Shown here piece by piece: positions 19,904 through 28,770 of a stretch of DNA of 64,000 nucleotides. The stretch's first letter is position 1, and each line of letters opens with the position of its first letter. The notes beneath the pieces were generated by a model, which did no database searches, was not told the origin of the DNA, and worked only from the letters and a program-made list of their open reading frames with translations. This DNA comes from Candidatus Enterococcus huntleyi (lineage in GTDB: Bacteria > Bacillota > Bacilli > Lactobacillales > Enterococcaceae): positions 1-64,000 of the forward strand of contig NZ_MAEJ01000010.1 in the NCBI RefSeq assembly GCF_009933175.1, read 5' to 3'. A program made the translations under genes and the position numbers.

Positions 19904-20464
19904 CTATTTAGCAGCTTCTCTCATTTCAACAATATTATTGACTGTCCGTTTAATTAAAGAAACAATCTGTTCTTGCGTTGGGTTGATACTTCCTGAAGAA
20001 GATAACGAAGCGAGTCCCGTTACAACCACCCAAGTTCCTGTATGCAACATTTCGATTTGTTCCTGTGTAAGATTTGCATATTGCGGATCATTTTCAATTA
20101 AGGAAGAGAAATAATTGAAAGAAAAGTCGTGCATTTTTTTGCCGCCACCCTCTTCATCAACGAAAAGCGCCAAATAAAGATTGTGATCTTTTTTTGCAAA
20201 ATCGATATAATTTAAACCTAAATCTATGACTTTATCACCGGTCCGTTGTACTGGAAAAATCTCATCTTTGAGTTCTAAAAAGATCATATCTAACAGTTCG
20301 TTTTTCAGATCCTCCATATTTTTAAATTCTAAGTAGATAGGCTGAGTAGAAATACCCATTCTTTTGGCAATATTTCTAGCTGTAAATCCGGCAAATCCCT
20401 CAGTAGAAACAACATCATAAGCAGCTTTCAATATTTGTTCTTTCGTATAGATTTTCCGACGCAT
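19904..20464 (-). CDS. TetR/AcrR family transcriptional regulator
   Basis: A 186-residue repressor-like protein. The N-terminal helix-turn-helix (TKEQILKAAYDVVSTEGFAG, residues 7-26, then FTARNIAKRMGISTQPIYLEFKNMEDL) is typical TetR, with an all-helical ligand domain after it. The effector is unknown. Its promoter and start are overlapped by a 29-base palindrome (20483-20511), which is likely its own operator. The divergent neighbour is the ThrE-type exporter pair; regulation of that pair is possible but not shown. RBS AGAGGAGAA before the ATG. Confidence 0.85.
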   Translation of the reverse strand: MRRKIYTKEQILKAAYDVVSTEGFAGFTARNIAKRMGISTQPIYLEFKNMEDLKNELLDMIFLELKDEIFPVQRTGDKVIDLGLNYIDFAKKDHNLYLALFVDEEGGGKKMHDFSFNYFSSLIENDPQYANLTQEQIEMLHTGTWVVVTGLASLSSSGSINPTQEQIVSLIKRTVNNIVEMREAAK

Positions 20465-20482
20465 GCGGATTCTCCTCTCTTT

Positions 20483-20511
20483 CGAAAAATAATAATCATT
20501 ATTCTTTTTCG
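20483..20511. promoter_or_regulatory. Palindromic operator candidate upstream of the TetR gene
   Basis: A 29-base palindrome with arms CGAAAAA and TTTTTCG and an inner AATAAT / ATTATT pair around a central C, broken by one mismatched base pair. It sits at the predicted transcription start of the tetR gene, directly after the -10 at 20519-20524. The inner AATAATCATTATT also resembles a Fur box, so a Fur site is an alternative. Confidence 0.6.
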
Positions 20512-20518
20512 TTTTTTT

Positions 20519-20548
20519 ATTCTAACTGAATCCTTGCCTGTTTTGCAA
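20519..20548 (-). promoter_or_regulatory. Promoter of the TetR gene
   Basis: On the minus strand TTGCAA (20543-20548), 18-base spacer, TAGAAT (20519-20524). Confidence 0.65.
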
Positions 20549-20658
20549 ACGAAATACACTTTTTGTTATTTTTTATTTCTCGGAATAAATTAGTTGGCTC
20601 CTGATTAATTCACATGCTACACTACGTCTATATCGCTTAGCAAAGGAGATGCACTTTT

Positions 20659-21414
20659 TTGAGTTCGACTACCCACCAAGAATTAGTTTTAGATACCTGC
20701 TTACTCGCTGGAAAAATCATGACGGAAGCAGGCTCAGAAGTCTATCGTGTTGAAGATACGATGAATCGGATTGCCGCAAATGCTGGTGAAGCAGACAGCG
20801 TTAGCTATGTCACGGCTACTGGGATTTTTGTTGGCTTACGTTCTAGCCACTCGAGTCAACTCGAAAATATCACTGAACGTTCGATTAACTTAGAGAAGGT
20901 TGCTGCCGTCAATAACCTGTCTCGCAAATTTGCTAGTCAGGAAATTTCTCTGGCAGAGCTCTATCATCGACTTTTACACATAGAGGATGAAGCACCTGAA
21001 TTCTCACTGATGCTACAAATTTTGGCAGCCGGCATCGTCAGCTGCACACTCATGTACATTTTTGGCGGTACTTGGCTAGATTTTCTTCCTACCTTTATAG
21101 TAGGCAGTCTAGGTTATCTAGTCTCTATCTTCTCCAAGAAATGGCTGGAAGTGCGCTTTCTGAATGATTTTCTGGCCGCTTTTGTGATTGGTATATCGGC
21201 CTTCTTGTTTGTCCATTTTCGTTTGGCCCATAGTATGGATAATATTATTATTGGTGCGGTGATGCCACTTGTGCCTGGGGTGGCTATCACCAATGCCTTC
21301 AGAGATATTTTAGCTGGTCACCTAATTAGCGGGATGGCTCGAGCCACTGAAGCCCTCTTCATAGCTAGTGGGATTGGCGTGGGCATCGCACTTGTTTTCA
21401 AACTATTTATCTAA
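20659..21414 (+). CDS. Threonine/serine exporter ThrE, N-terminal part (DUF1212)
   Basis: A 251-residue membrane protein of the ThrE/YjjP family. The N-terminal cytosolic segment (residues 1-110) has the conserved LAGKIMTEAGSEVYRVEDTMNRI motif, followed by about five hydrophobic helices including PLVPGVAITNAFRDI, typical of the family. In Corynebacterium ThrE one polypeptide exports threonine and serine; in many Firmicutes it is split in two, as here. The start is TTG with AAAGGAG 10 bases upstream; the ATG at 20649 is out of frame. The next gene follows after 11 bases. Substrate assignment is by family only. Confidence 0.82.
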   Translation: MSSTTHQELVLDTCLLAGKIMTEAGSEVYRVEDTMNRIAANAGEADSVSYVTATGIFVGLRSSHSSQLENITERSINLEKVAAVNNLSRKFASQEISLAELYHRLLHIEDEAPEFSLMLQILAAGIVSCTLMYIFGGTWLDFLPTFIVGSLGYLVSIFSKKWLEVRFLNDFLAAFVIGISAFLFVHFRLAHSMDNIIIGAVMPLVPGVAITNAFRDILAGHLISGMARATEALFIASGIGVGIALVFKLFI

Positions 21415-21425
21415 GGAGGTCTCGC

Positions 21426-21875
21426 ATGACACTTATTTTGCATATTGTATTTAGCTTTTTTAGCACGGTTGCCTTCGGTATTCTAACAAATATTCCTCGT
21501 CGAGCCCTCCTATTATGTGGCTTAACAGGAACTGCTGGTTGGCTGGCCTTTTATCTGAGCCAACCATTGGGTGCGGGGGTTGGTTTAGCCAATTTTCTAG
21601 GTGCACTGACCGTTGGCCTTATGAGTCTCTTCTTTTCACGCATGAAAAAAATGCCGATGATTATTTTTAATATTCCCAGCCTCGTTCCTTTAGTGCCTGG
21701 TGGGCCCGCCTATAAAGCCATTCGCGAATTCGTACTGGGTAATGTGCAAGCTGGTACTGAAAATAGTTGGCTCGTGATTGTTACAGCCGGTTCTATTGCT
21801 GGCGGCTTTGTGATTATTAGTCTACTAGAAAATTTATATAGTAAATGGTTGCGACGGCATGCAACCACCAAATAA
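21426..21875 (+). CDS. Threonine/serine exporter ThrE, C-terminal part (DUF3815)
   Basis: A 149-residue membrane protein with four or five helices that supplies the second half of the split ThrE exporter. The motif IFNIPSLVPLVPGGPAYKAIREF (residues about 80-102) is the family hallmark, echoing PLVPGVAITNAFRDI in the partner. RBS GGAGGT sits 6 bases before the ATG and only 11 bases separate it from the first half, so the two are probably co-translated and assemble together. Confidence 0.82.
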   Translation: MTLILHIVFSFFSTVAFGILTNIPRRALLLCGLTGTAGWLAFYLSQPLGAGVGLANFLGALTVGLMSLFFSRMKKMPMIIFNIPSLVPLVPGGPAYKAIREFVLGNVQAGTENSWLVIVTAGSIAGGFVIISLLENLYSKWLRRHATTK

Positions 21876-22013
21876 CCATCTACACTTATTACGTCATTCA
21901 CAGATTAGATAAGCCTTTTGTCCCCACAAAGAAGTTTCATATATCCATAAAAAGGAGCAACTTTGATTATCCAGCTAAGATGATCAAAGCCGCCCCTTTT
22001 TTAGGCTCTCGAA

Positions 22014-23366
22014 TTATTCTAGACCCACTAATGTTCCATATATTAAGAATAAATTGAGTAACGTTAAAGCAACCGCAACAATCCAAGCAATAATTTTAAC
22101 CCAGGTTGGATTTGCAAATTTCCCCATCAATTTTTTATCACTCGTGTAAATCGTTAAAGGGATGATTGATATAGGTAAAGCAATGCTGAGAAAAACTTGT
22201 GTATAGAGCAGTAAATCCTCCACTGCCGTCTCACTACCGCCATATAGAATAACGCAGATAATGACCGGGACAATCGCCAACAAACGAGTCACCACTCGGC
22301 GCATCCACAAAGGCATTTTCAAATGAATAAAGCCTTCCATCACAATTTGACCCGATAAAGTCCCTGTAATTGTTGAATTTTGACCAGAGGCAAGTAAAGC
22401 AATCGCGAACAAAATACTCAACACTGGACTAGCAATTTTACCAACAATGTCGGGATTCTTCAACGCTTCAAACAAATCAACAAATTTCCCCAAATCACTA
22501 GACGTCCCATAGAACAGCGCCCCACCTAAAACTAAGAGCAAACAATTGACGATAAAAGCCACTGTCAACTGAATATTCGAATCCCACGTTGTAAACCGAA
22601 TGGCCTTCGCGACTTCCTTCTCATCCCTCCGATCAAGCTTGCGGGCTTGGGCAATCGATGAATGCAAATACAAATTGTGCGGCATAACCGTTGCCCCCAC
22701 AATCCCTAACGCCAAGAAAAGCATCGATTTATCTGAGGTAATCTGTGGATCAGGAATAAATCCCTGCAACACTTCGCCAATATTTGGAGTAGCCAACGCG
22801 ACTTCATAAGCAAAGACGAAGAAAATAATAGAAATCAAGACAGCAACAATTGCTTCAATTTTACGAAAACCTAATTTGGTCAATAATAATAGAAGCAAAA
22901 CATCAAAGGTTGTAATCAAAACGCCGACTAATAAAGGAATGCCAAACAAGAGCTGTAAGGCCACCGCCCCTCCTATAACTTCGGCAATATCGGTGGCCAT
23001 GATCGCAAGCTCCGTAATGACCCACAAGACAACCCCGGTTTTTTTACTAGTATGTTCACGCGTTGCTTGGGCCAAATCTCGACCCGTCACAATTCCTAGC
23101 TTAGCTGCCATACTTTGTAGAAGCATCGCAATCAGACTAGACAACAAAATAACACTAAGTAGCGCATATTTGTATTCCGCTCCTCCAGCGATCGAAGTAA
23201 TCCAATTCCCTGGATCCATGTATCCTACGGCCACCAGCGCTCCGGGACCGCTGTATGCCATCAGCGTCCGAGCAAAGCTAGCATTTTTTGGAACCTCGAC
23301 GGTATTATTAATTTCTTCTAGGCTGGGCCCATTCGCGTAGGCCATTAATTTTTTCTCTTCTTTCAT
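22014..23366 (-). CDS. mntH: Nramp-type manganese/divalent metal transporter MntH
   Basis: A 450-residue proton-coupled importer for Mn2+ (and Fe2+) in the cytoplasmic membrane, with 11 or 12 predicted helices. The metal-site motif of helix 1 is MDPGNWITS near 56-64, and helix 6 has [13 protein letters not shown] near 222-234, as expected for Nramp. An ATG five codons upstream lacks an RBS, whereas the chosen one has GAGGATTGG. The leader contains a DtxR/MntR-like operator just after the -10, implying repression by manganese. Convergent with the exporter pair to its left. Confidence 0.93.
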   Translation of the reverse strand: MKEEKKLMAYANGPSLEEINNTVEVPKNASFARTLMAYSGPGALVAVGYMDPGNWITSIAGGAEYKYALLSVILLSSLIAMLLQSMAAKLGIVTGRDLAQATREHTSKKTGVVLWVITELAIMATDIAEVIGGAVALQLLFGIPLLVGVLITTFDVLLLLLLTKLGFRKIEAIVAVLISIIFFVFAYEVALATPNIGEVLQGFIPDPQITSDKSMLFLALGIVGATVMPHNLYLHSSIAQARKLDRRDEKEVAKAIRFTTWDSNIQLTVAFIVNCLLLVLGGALFYGTSSDLGKFVDLFEALKNPDIVGKIASPVLSILFAIALLASGQNSTITGTLSGQIVMEGFIHLKMPLWMRRVVTRLLAIVPVIICVILYGGSETAVEDLLLYTQVFLSIALPISIIPLTIYTSDKKLMGKFANPTWVKIIAWIVAVALTLLNLFLIYGTLVGLE

Positions 23367-23390
23367 TTTTCCAATCCTCATTTCTAAAGG

Positions 23391-23428
23391 AAACGGTTAG
23401 GTTAATTATTTTTTTAGGCTAACCGAAA
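23391..23428 (-). promoter_or_regulatory. MntR/EfaR-type operator(s) before mntH
   Basis: An imperfect palindrome TTTAGGCTAACCGAAA (23413-23428) matches the TTT-GG-TA-CC-AAA layout of DtxR-family manganese boxes; GGTTAGGTTAATT just beside it (from 23396) looks like a second, weaker half. The site lies between the predicted transcription start and the RBS, where a bound repressor would block mntH. Confidence 0.6.
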
Positions 23429-23440
23429 TATTCTAAAGAC

Positions 23441-23469
23441 AGTATAGTCCTAAAATGACGTTCTGTAAA
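23441..23469 (-). promoter_or_regulatory. mntH promoter
   Basis: On the minus strand TTTACA (23464-23469), 17-base spacer, TATACT (23441-23446). Confidence 0.75.
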
Positions 23470-23691
23470 ATTTTTTTCCTTAAAAATTCATAAATACGAC
23501 TAAAGTTTGATGAGTATTTCTTAGAAATAGCCTATACTCTTCATATAGAGAAATGTACGAACAGCTATAATTGCTAATGTGACAGCTATCTTACAAAATT
23601 GTTCCTAGACGAACAAGCCATTCCGTGGCAAAATGAGTATAATGAAAATAAAAAAATTAAATGTATCGAACTAGACAAAGGAGATGAAGAA

Positions 23692-24288
23692 ATGAGTATC
23701 GCTGCTTCTCGAAAAATAATAAATATCATATCTATTATTGGGATAGGTATTTCAATTGCTTTAACGATTTATTTTATTAATTTAGGCGTCTTTAAGGATA
23801 TCAATGCGCTACGAGGATTAGTGGGCGACTCAGTCATCTTAGGTCCGATTGTTTTTGTTTTAATCCAAGTATTGCAAGTTGTGATTCCAATTATCCCCGG
23901 TGGTATTAGTAGTGCTGCTGGTGTGTTAATCTTTGGTCCCATGGCTGGCTTTATCTATAACTATATTGGCATCTGTATTGGTTCGATCATCATCTTCTTG
24001 CTTGGTCGTCGCTTCGGTAAGCCATTTATTCTTAGCATGATTAGTGAAAAAACTTATAATAAATACATCGGTTGGTTAGATAATCAAAATCGTTTTGAAA
24101 AGTTATTCGCTTTAGCTATCTTCCTTCCAGTTGCCCCAGATGATGCGCTTTGTTTGATGGCAGGATTAACAAATATATCTGTTAAAAAATATGCGTTAAT
24201 TATTCTTTTAGCAAAACCTGCTTCTATTTTCTTATACAGTCTGGCCTTAATTTATGGTGGAACGTTCTTAGCAGGATTTCTAGGTTAA
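23692..24288 (+). CDS. TVP38/TMEM64 family (VTT domain) membrane protein
   Basis: A 198-residue membrane protein with about five or six helices. The VTT/DedA-like core is visible: IPIIPGGISSAAGVLIFGPMAG (residues about 62-83) and FALAIFLPVAPDDALCLMAGLT-like sequence near 140-160, the Pro- and Gly-rich re-entrant loops of this superfamily. Related DedA/VTT proteins move or scramble lipids or lipid carriers; the exact role in Firmicutes is unsettled. The start is set at the ATG with AAAGGAG 8 bases upstream; the frame continues 31 codons further upstream without support. Single gene with its own terminator, divergent from mntH. Confidence 0.85.
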   Translation: MSIAASRKIINIISIIGIGISIALTIYFINLGVFKDINALRGLVGDSVILGPIVFVLIQVLQVVIPIIPGGISSAAGVLIFGPMAGFIYNYIGICIGSIIIFLLGRRFGKPFILSMISEKTYNKYIGWLDNQNRFEKLFALAIFLPVAPDDALCLMAGLTNISVKKYALIILLAKPASIFLYSLALIYGGTFLAGFLG

Positions 24289-24302
24289 CTCTGAATGAAC
24301 TT

Positions 24303-24345
24303 ATCTGAAACAAAGCCCACAAGCTTTTGTTTCAGATTTTTTTTT
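24303..24345 (+). terminator. Terminator after the TVP38 gene
   Basis: Stem ATCTGAAACAAAGC / GCTTTTGTTTCAGAT (one bulge) followed by a run of T. Confidence 0.88.
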
Positions 24346-24424
24346 GCCAAATATAAAAATGAATATAGCTTTAAACGATATTTTTTCAATAAAATACGCT
24401 AAAATGAACTTGTAGGTGATAAAA

Positions 24425-26221
24425 ATGAATTATTTAAAAAATAGCTTAATTAATACACGTGACTTCTTGAAAAGTACCCAAGCGTATTTTCGTGATGTTT
24501 TATTGATGCACGGCTTTATTTTGTTTATTGCCCTGCCTCTTTTGGGGAGCAGTACGCGTTTTATTCTGAGAAAAGGGGCAATTGATTACCTTTCATACGA
24601 TAATTTAAGCAGTATCTTGACCCAGCATCCAGGTGTCCTTGTTGCCTTATTTTTCGTGTTACTCTCTGTCCTAATCCTGGTCTTCTTCGAATTTACTTTC
24701 TTACTCCTAAGTGTTTATTTTATCAAGAAAAAACAACCAGTGAGTCTGCAGCAACTCCTACGAATGACCCTCTTACAGATGAAAAAAATTCGCCCAATAA
24801 CCGTCCTATTCTTCCTATTTTATTTTCTACTAATTCTGCCAATTGGTGGGTTAAGTTTTAATTCAGATTTACTCTCAAAAATTAAAATTCCTGCCTTTAT
24901 TATGGATTTCATCTTCCAAAACCGAGTGATTGTCATCGCCGGCTTTGCCATTGGCTACCTACTGTTAATCTATCTAGGTATTCGGGTCATCTTTGCTTTA
25001 CCGGAAATGATTTTACGAGATAGAAGATTTAGGGAATCAATTAAAGAAAGTTGGCGTGTGACACGACGACGATTTTTAGCGATTATTGGTCAATTTGTCT
25101 TTATCGGCGGTATTATTGTCTTACTGACCTCTGCCGTCTTTGTGATAGTGATTGTCGCTCAAGGACTATTTGAAGTTTATTTGCCAGAATATGCCCTACC
25201 AAGCGCTGTCTTTGCCATGACTTTATTGCAAGCCGCGCTACTCCTAAATATTATCTTATCCACCGTCGGAATTTTCTATATTATTGTAGATTTCATGGAT
25301 GATGAAGGCTTTTTACCTGCCATCCCTGAATGGTTCTATTTGGAACCCGTTCGCAGTAAAAAGCATTCGACTATCAAGATAGGATTCGTGCTAGCTTTAA
25401 CAATCTTTTTTGGCATTGGTGTCGGCTTATACAATACCGTCTACTTAACCAATGCTGCCAACACTCGACCCGTTACCATCTCTCATCGTGGGGTCAGTGA
25501 TAAAAATGGGGTTCAAAACACTCTGACCGCCTTACAAAAAACAGTTAAGCTAGCCCCTGACTATGTCGAAATGGATGTCCAAGAGACCAAAGACCATCAG
25601 TTTGTGGTGTACCATGATCCCAATTTGAAGGCTCTCGCAGGTATCAACAAGGCCCCACAAGAGCTGACTTTGAAAGAATTACAAGAAATTCAACTGACCG
25701 AAAATGGCACAAAAGATTTCATCAGCTCTTTTGATGACTATTTAGCAGAAGCCAATCGCTTGAATCAAAAATTACTGATAGAAATCAAAACCAGTCCTTT
25801 AGATAGCCCTCAGCTAGTCGAGAACTTTATTGAAAAATATCAAGAAGATATACTCACGCATCATCACATGCTCCAAAGCTTAACTTACCAAACCGTAACA
25901 GATCTAAAAACAGCTGTGCCGGACTTTACGGTTGGCTATATCCTACCCTTCAACATTGTCGGTCCACCGGTCACACCAGCCGATTTTTTAACTATGGAAT
26001 ATAGCACCATTAATCGTAACTTTATTGACTCTGCACATGCTGATGGGAAAAAAGTCTATGTGTGGACGGTGAATGAAGAAGATGACATGAGCCGTATGAT
26101 GTTCTACGGTGCCGATGGGATGGTAACCGACCAAATGGATTTACTTACCACCACCAGTCGCTCCTCAGAAGATATAACCTACTCAGATAAATTGTTAAAC
26201 TTTGTATTAGGCGTCGGATAA
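24425..26221 (+). CDS. Membrane-anchored glycerophosphodiester phosphodiesterase
   Basis: A 598-residue protein with two parts. Residues 1 to about 340 hold eight or so hydrophobic helices (the GPDPase membrane domain); residues 350-590 form a GDPD TIM barrel with SHRGVSDKNGVQNT (catalytic His and Arg), VEMDVQETKDHQFVVYHDP (Glu, Asp and second His) and LLIEIK. It hydrolyses glycerophosphodiesters to glycerol 3-phosphate and an alcohol; in Gram-positives such membrane forms may act on lipid or teichoic-acid derived glycerophosphodiesters. The ATG at 24425 with AGGTGAT upstream is preferred to the GTG three codons before, which overlaps that RBS. Confidence 0.92.
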   Translation: MNYLKNSLINTRDFLKSTQAYFRDVLLMHGFILFIALPLLGSSTRFILRKGAIDYLSYDNLSSILTQHPGVLVALFFVLLSVLILVFFEFTFLLLSVYFIKKKQPVSLQQLLRMTLLQMKKIRPITVLFFLFYFLLILPIGGLSFNSDLLSKIKIPAFIMDFIFQNRVIVIAGFAIGYLLLIYLGIRVIFALPEMILRDRRFRESIKESWRVTRRRFLAIIGQFVFIGGIIVLLTSAVFVIVIVAQGLFEVYLPEYALPSAVFAMTLLQAALLLNIILSTVGIFYIIVDFMDDEGFLPAIPEWFYLEPVRSKKHSTIKIGFVLALTIFFGIGVGLYNTVYLTNAANTRPVTISHRGVSDKNGVQNTLTALQKTVKLAPDYVEMDVQETKDHQFVVYHDPNLKALAGINKAPQELTLKELQEIQLTENGTKDFISSFDDYLAEANRLNQKLLIEIKTSPLDSPQLVENFIEKYQEDILTHHHMLQSLTYQTVTDLKTAVPDFTVGYILPFNIVGPPVTPADFLTMEYSTINRNFIDSAHADGKKVYVWTVNEEDDMSRMMFYGADGMVTDQMDLLTTTSRSSEDITYSDKLLNFVLGVG

Positions 26222-26290
26222 GGCATTAGCAAACTTCGGAGCTATGGGCACTGGACTCAATATCCAGCGCGTTTTTGCCTATCTCTTACT

Positions 26291-26344
26291 AAAAAAAACA
26301 CCAAGCAAGGCTCAATGAGGCGCCTAATGCTTGGTGTATTTTTT
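26291..26344. terminator. Bidirectional terminator after the GDPD gene
   Basis: Arms ACACCAAGCA (26298-26307) and TGCTTGGTGT (26328-26337) with T-rich tracts on both sides (eight A before the stem, ATTTTTT after it). Confidence 0.85.
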
Positions 26345-26508
26345 AATTGTTGATTTACTTATTGGGTTACTTGTGGCGTTCACTGGTTACCTTTCAATCC
26401 CTTCATTTATATGACAAATTTGTTGTCAAAACGTAAGCCCAACGTTCGTGATTCTTCGCCTCTCTTCCTTTAAGATAAAGAAAGAGTAAGTATAAGGAGG
26501 GAAATGAC

Positions 26509-26583
26509 ATGGTAGTTATTCAAACAGTTCTATTTTTTATACTAGCCATTGGCTTACTTGTGGGCCTAAAAGACACAAATTAA
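26509..26583 (+). CDS. Tiny hydrophobic peptide (24 residues)
   Basis: A strong RBS (AAGGAGG, 8 bases from the ATG) precedes a 24-codon frame starting MVVIQTVLFFILAIGLLVGL: a single predicted membrane helix with a short charged tail (KDTN). I do not recognise a family; length and shape resemble small membrane peptides and type I holin-like toxins. It precedes a second small gene by about 150 bases. No matching antisense RNA is obvious, though a bidirectional terminator lies to the left. Confidence 0.5.
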   Translation: MVVIQTVLFFILAIGLLVGLKDTN

Positions 26584-26735
26584 ATTTGACGAAAGCAATA
26601 CCATGAAAAGAAAAAGTGAATATTTTCAGAAAACTACGAATACTGGAGTCACTTTCTTTGCCAGGTCCTAGCCCACGTGCTATAGTAATCAACGGAGAAG
26701 CGATTCTATCAAAGAAAATAAAGGAGGGATAAAAG

Positions 26736-26885
26736 ATGACTTTCACACAAACAAATATGGCTTATCGAGTTGCTTTTGACACTGTCGAAAACAAATTCAT
26801 GGCAATTGATGCCAATGATGAAGCAAAGGTTGCGTATGGCGTAACTATTGAAGAAGCGATTAAAGAATTGAAGAAAAACATTTAA
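26736..26885 (+). CDS. Small hypothetical protein (49 residues)
   Basis: RBS AAAGGAGGG lies 7 bases before the ATG, and a terminator follows. The product is soluble and charged. The pattern YRVAFDTVENKFMAID (residues 10-25) followed by VTIEEAIKELKKN (36-48) is like one beta hairpin and the following helix of a HicB-type fold, but it is too short for HicB and no HicA lies nearby. The function is unknown. A further 8-codon frame with AAGGAG (from 26902) lies just after it. Confidence 0.6.
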   Translation: MTFTQTNMAYRVAFDTVENKFMAIDANDEAKVAYGVTIEEAIKELKKNI

Positions 26886-26930
26886 GGAGCGAACCCATAA
26901 AATGAATGATTCCAGTTCGAATAATCAGTA

Positions 26931-26968
26931 AAAGACGTCTGTAGATTCCACTACACGACGTCTTTTTT
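26931..26968 (+). terminator. Terminator after the 49-residue gene
   Basis: Stem AAAGACGTC / GACGTCTTT (26931-26939, 26957-26965) then six T. Confidence 0.88.
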
Positions 26969-26990
26969 GTATGCTCAAAATTGGCTAAGT

Positions 26991-27035
26991 AAAAAGTGCT
27001 AAAAAGCTCAATGTGACAAGCCTCTTAGCACCTTT
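26991..27035 (-). terminator. Terminator after fucO (end of the rha operon)
   Basis: On the minus strand AAGGTGCTAA pairs with TTAGCACTTT (one G-U pair), then TTTACTT. It lies about 75 bases past the fucO stop. Confidence 0.75.
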
Positions 27036-27107
27036 ATTGAATTCTATTAGCATGCTTTTAGAATAAGTCTAAACTTACGCAAGGACCTATCCTAAGCACT
27101 AAATTTC

Positions 27108-28259
27108 TTACATCAAGCTTTGGTATAAAGCAATGATTTCTTCCACAGAAGCCTCTCTCGGATTCCCTGGTGTACATACGTCATTAAATGCATCCTGAGC
27201 GATTTGAGGAATATCTTCCGCTTTAACGCCTAATTCTGAGATAGTTGCTGGGATGCCAACATCTTTACTCAATTGATCGATTGCTTCACATGCCGCATCA
27301 CGAACTGCTTCAATGCTTAATGTTTCGGCTCCTTCTAAGCCTAAGACAATTGCAATTTCACGATACTTTTCATCAGTAAAATCTTTATTAAATTTCATAA
27401 CTGTCGGTAAAAGTGATGCACAAGCTACACCATGAGGAATGTTATACCAAGCAGACAACGGATGTGCCATACCGTGCACAAGACCCAAGCCCACATTTGA
27501 AAAGCCCATACCAGCAATATATTGCCCTAAAGCCATTTCTTCACGACCGGCTTGATCGCCTTCCACTGAAGCTCTCAACGAACGACCAATAATCTCAATC
27601 GCTTTTATGTGTAACATGTCGCTCATTTCCCAAGCACCTTTTGTAATAAATCCTTCGATTGCATGTGTCATGGCATCCATACCTGTTGCAGCTGCTAAAG
27701 CTTTAGGCATTCCCATCATCATATCACTATCAACAAAGGCAACAATCGGAATATCATGAGGATCCACACAGACGAATTTACGATGATTTTCTTCATCAGT
27801 AATAACATAATTAATAGTTACCTCAGCAGCAGTTCCAGAAGTTGTAGGAACAGCGAAAATCGGCAAGCTAGGATTTTTCGTGTCTGCCACGCCTTCTAAG
27901 CTACGCACATCAGCAAATTCAGGATTAGTCACGATAATCCCAATTGCTTTTGCTGTATCGATAGGTGATCCCCCACCAATAGCAACGATACAGTCAGCAG
28001 CTGCTGCTTTAACTGCAGCTACACCATCAGTTACATTTTTGATTGTTGGATTTGGGACAATACCATCATACGTATCGTAAGAAATACCCGATTCATCCAA
28101 TAATGCTGTTACTTTAGTCGCCACGTCAAACTTAATTAAATCCTTGTCAGTAATGACTAAGACTTTCTTAAATCCACGTTTCTTCACTTCACCTGCAATT
28201 TCTGTGATAGCTCCTTTACCAAAATACGATGTTTCATTTAAGACCATTCTGTTTACCAT
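27108..28259 (-). CDS. fucO: Lactaldehyde reductase (1,2-propanediol oxidoreductase)
   Basis: A 383-residue iron-dependent group III alcohol dehydrogenase that reduces L-lactaldehyde, formed by the rhamnulose-phosphate aldolase, to 1,2-propanediol with NADH, restoring redox balance in anaerobic rhamnose use. The nucleotide motif is IGGGSPIDTAKAIG near 95-108; the metal ligands fall in TGMDAMTHAIEG and LVHGMAHPLSAWYNIPHGVA (near 192-203 and 258-277). Sequence closely follows E. coli FucO along its whole length. RBS AAGGAGG is 10 bases before the ATG. Last gene of the rhaBADM-fucO cluster, after a 186-base gap containing a hairpin. Confidence 0.93.
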   Translation of the reverse strand: MVNRMVLNETSYFGKGAITEIAGEVKKRGFKKVLVITDKDLIKFDVATKVTALLDESGISYDTYDGIVPNPTIKNVTDGVAAVKAAAADCIVAIGGGSPIDTAKAIGIIVTNPEFADVRSLEGVADTKNPSLPIFAVPTTSGTAAEVTINYVITDEENHRKFVCVDPHDIPIVAFVDSDMMMGMPKALAAATGMDAMTHAIEGFITKGAWEMSDMLHIKAIEIIGRSLRASVEGDQAGREEMALGQYIAGMGFSNVGLGLVHGMAHPLSAWYNIPHGVACASLLPTVMKFNKDFTDEKYREIAIVLGLEGAETLSIEAVRDAACEAIDQLSKDVGIPATISELGVKAEDIPQIAQDAFNDVCTPGNPREASVEEIIALYQSLM

Positions 28260-28381
28260 TCTGTCTTTTCCTCCTTATGTGTATGTGTGTGTTTTCACAA
28301 ATGTCGTGGCGATTAAACAGCGAAAGCTCTCACTCAGCAGTAATTCTGACTGAATGAGAAATTCAGCTGTTTTGGATAGTG

Positions 28382-28416
28382 CCCAACTAGCTAGATTCTT
28401 TGTCTATCTAGCTGGA
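28382..28416. other. Hairpin in the rhaM-fucO gap
   Basis: AGCTAGAT (minus strand) pairs with ATCTAGCT around a 9-base loop. No T-run follows, so it is more likely an mRNA processing or stability element than a terminator. The 186-base gap contains no gene. Confidence 0.4.
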
Positions 28417-28445
28417 CACCCTCACAAACATTTGTTAATGCTCTT

Positions 28446-28757
28446 TTATAATTCAAAAACAGGTAATAAATCGGTTGCTACGGGAGAATTATCAGGATTT
28501 GTTTCCATGATATCCGCCATGTAGTCCCACCATTTCTGATTGATGGCTGTTTGCGCAGTCAAAGACCAGCGCTCCTCATCCTGAATCTCAAGATAACCAA
28601 ATAGTGTACTTGTCTCAGGGTCAAGGAAAATCGCGTAACTTAAGGCGCCATATTCCTTTAACATCTGTTCCATTTCAGGCCATAATTCATCATGACGTCT
28701 TTTATATTCCTCATGCTTGTCAGGATAGACCTTCATTTTCACTGCTTTTTTTATCAT
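28446..28757 (-). CDS. rhaM: L-rhamnose mutarotase
   Basis: A 103-residue enzyme interconverting alpha and beta L-rhamnose so that the isomerase receives its preferred anomer. Family features are KAVKMKVYPDKHEEYKRRHDELWPEM (residues 3-29, with the catalytic His near 22), the GYLEIQDEERW stretch near 54-64 and NQKWWDYMADIM near 73-84. It starts 13 bases after the aldolase gene with GGAG at 10 bases, so it belongs to the same operon. Confidence 0.94.
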   Translation of the reverse strand: MIKKAVKMKVYPDKHEEYKRRHDELWPEMEQMLKEYGALSYAIFLDPETSTLFGYLEIQDEERWSLTAQTAINQKWWDYMADIMETNPDNSPVATDLLPVFEL

Positions 28758-28770
28758 CCGGCTTAGGCTC

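Noticed and set aside
26736-26885. HicB antitoxin
   Set aside because: Only about 49 residues, no HicA partner within reach, and no DNA-binding C-terminal domain.
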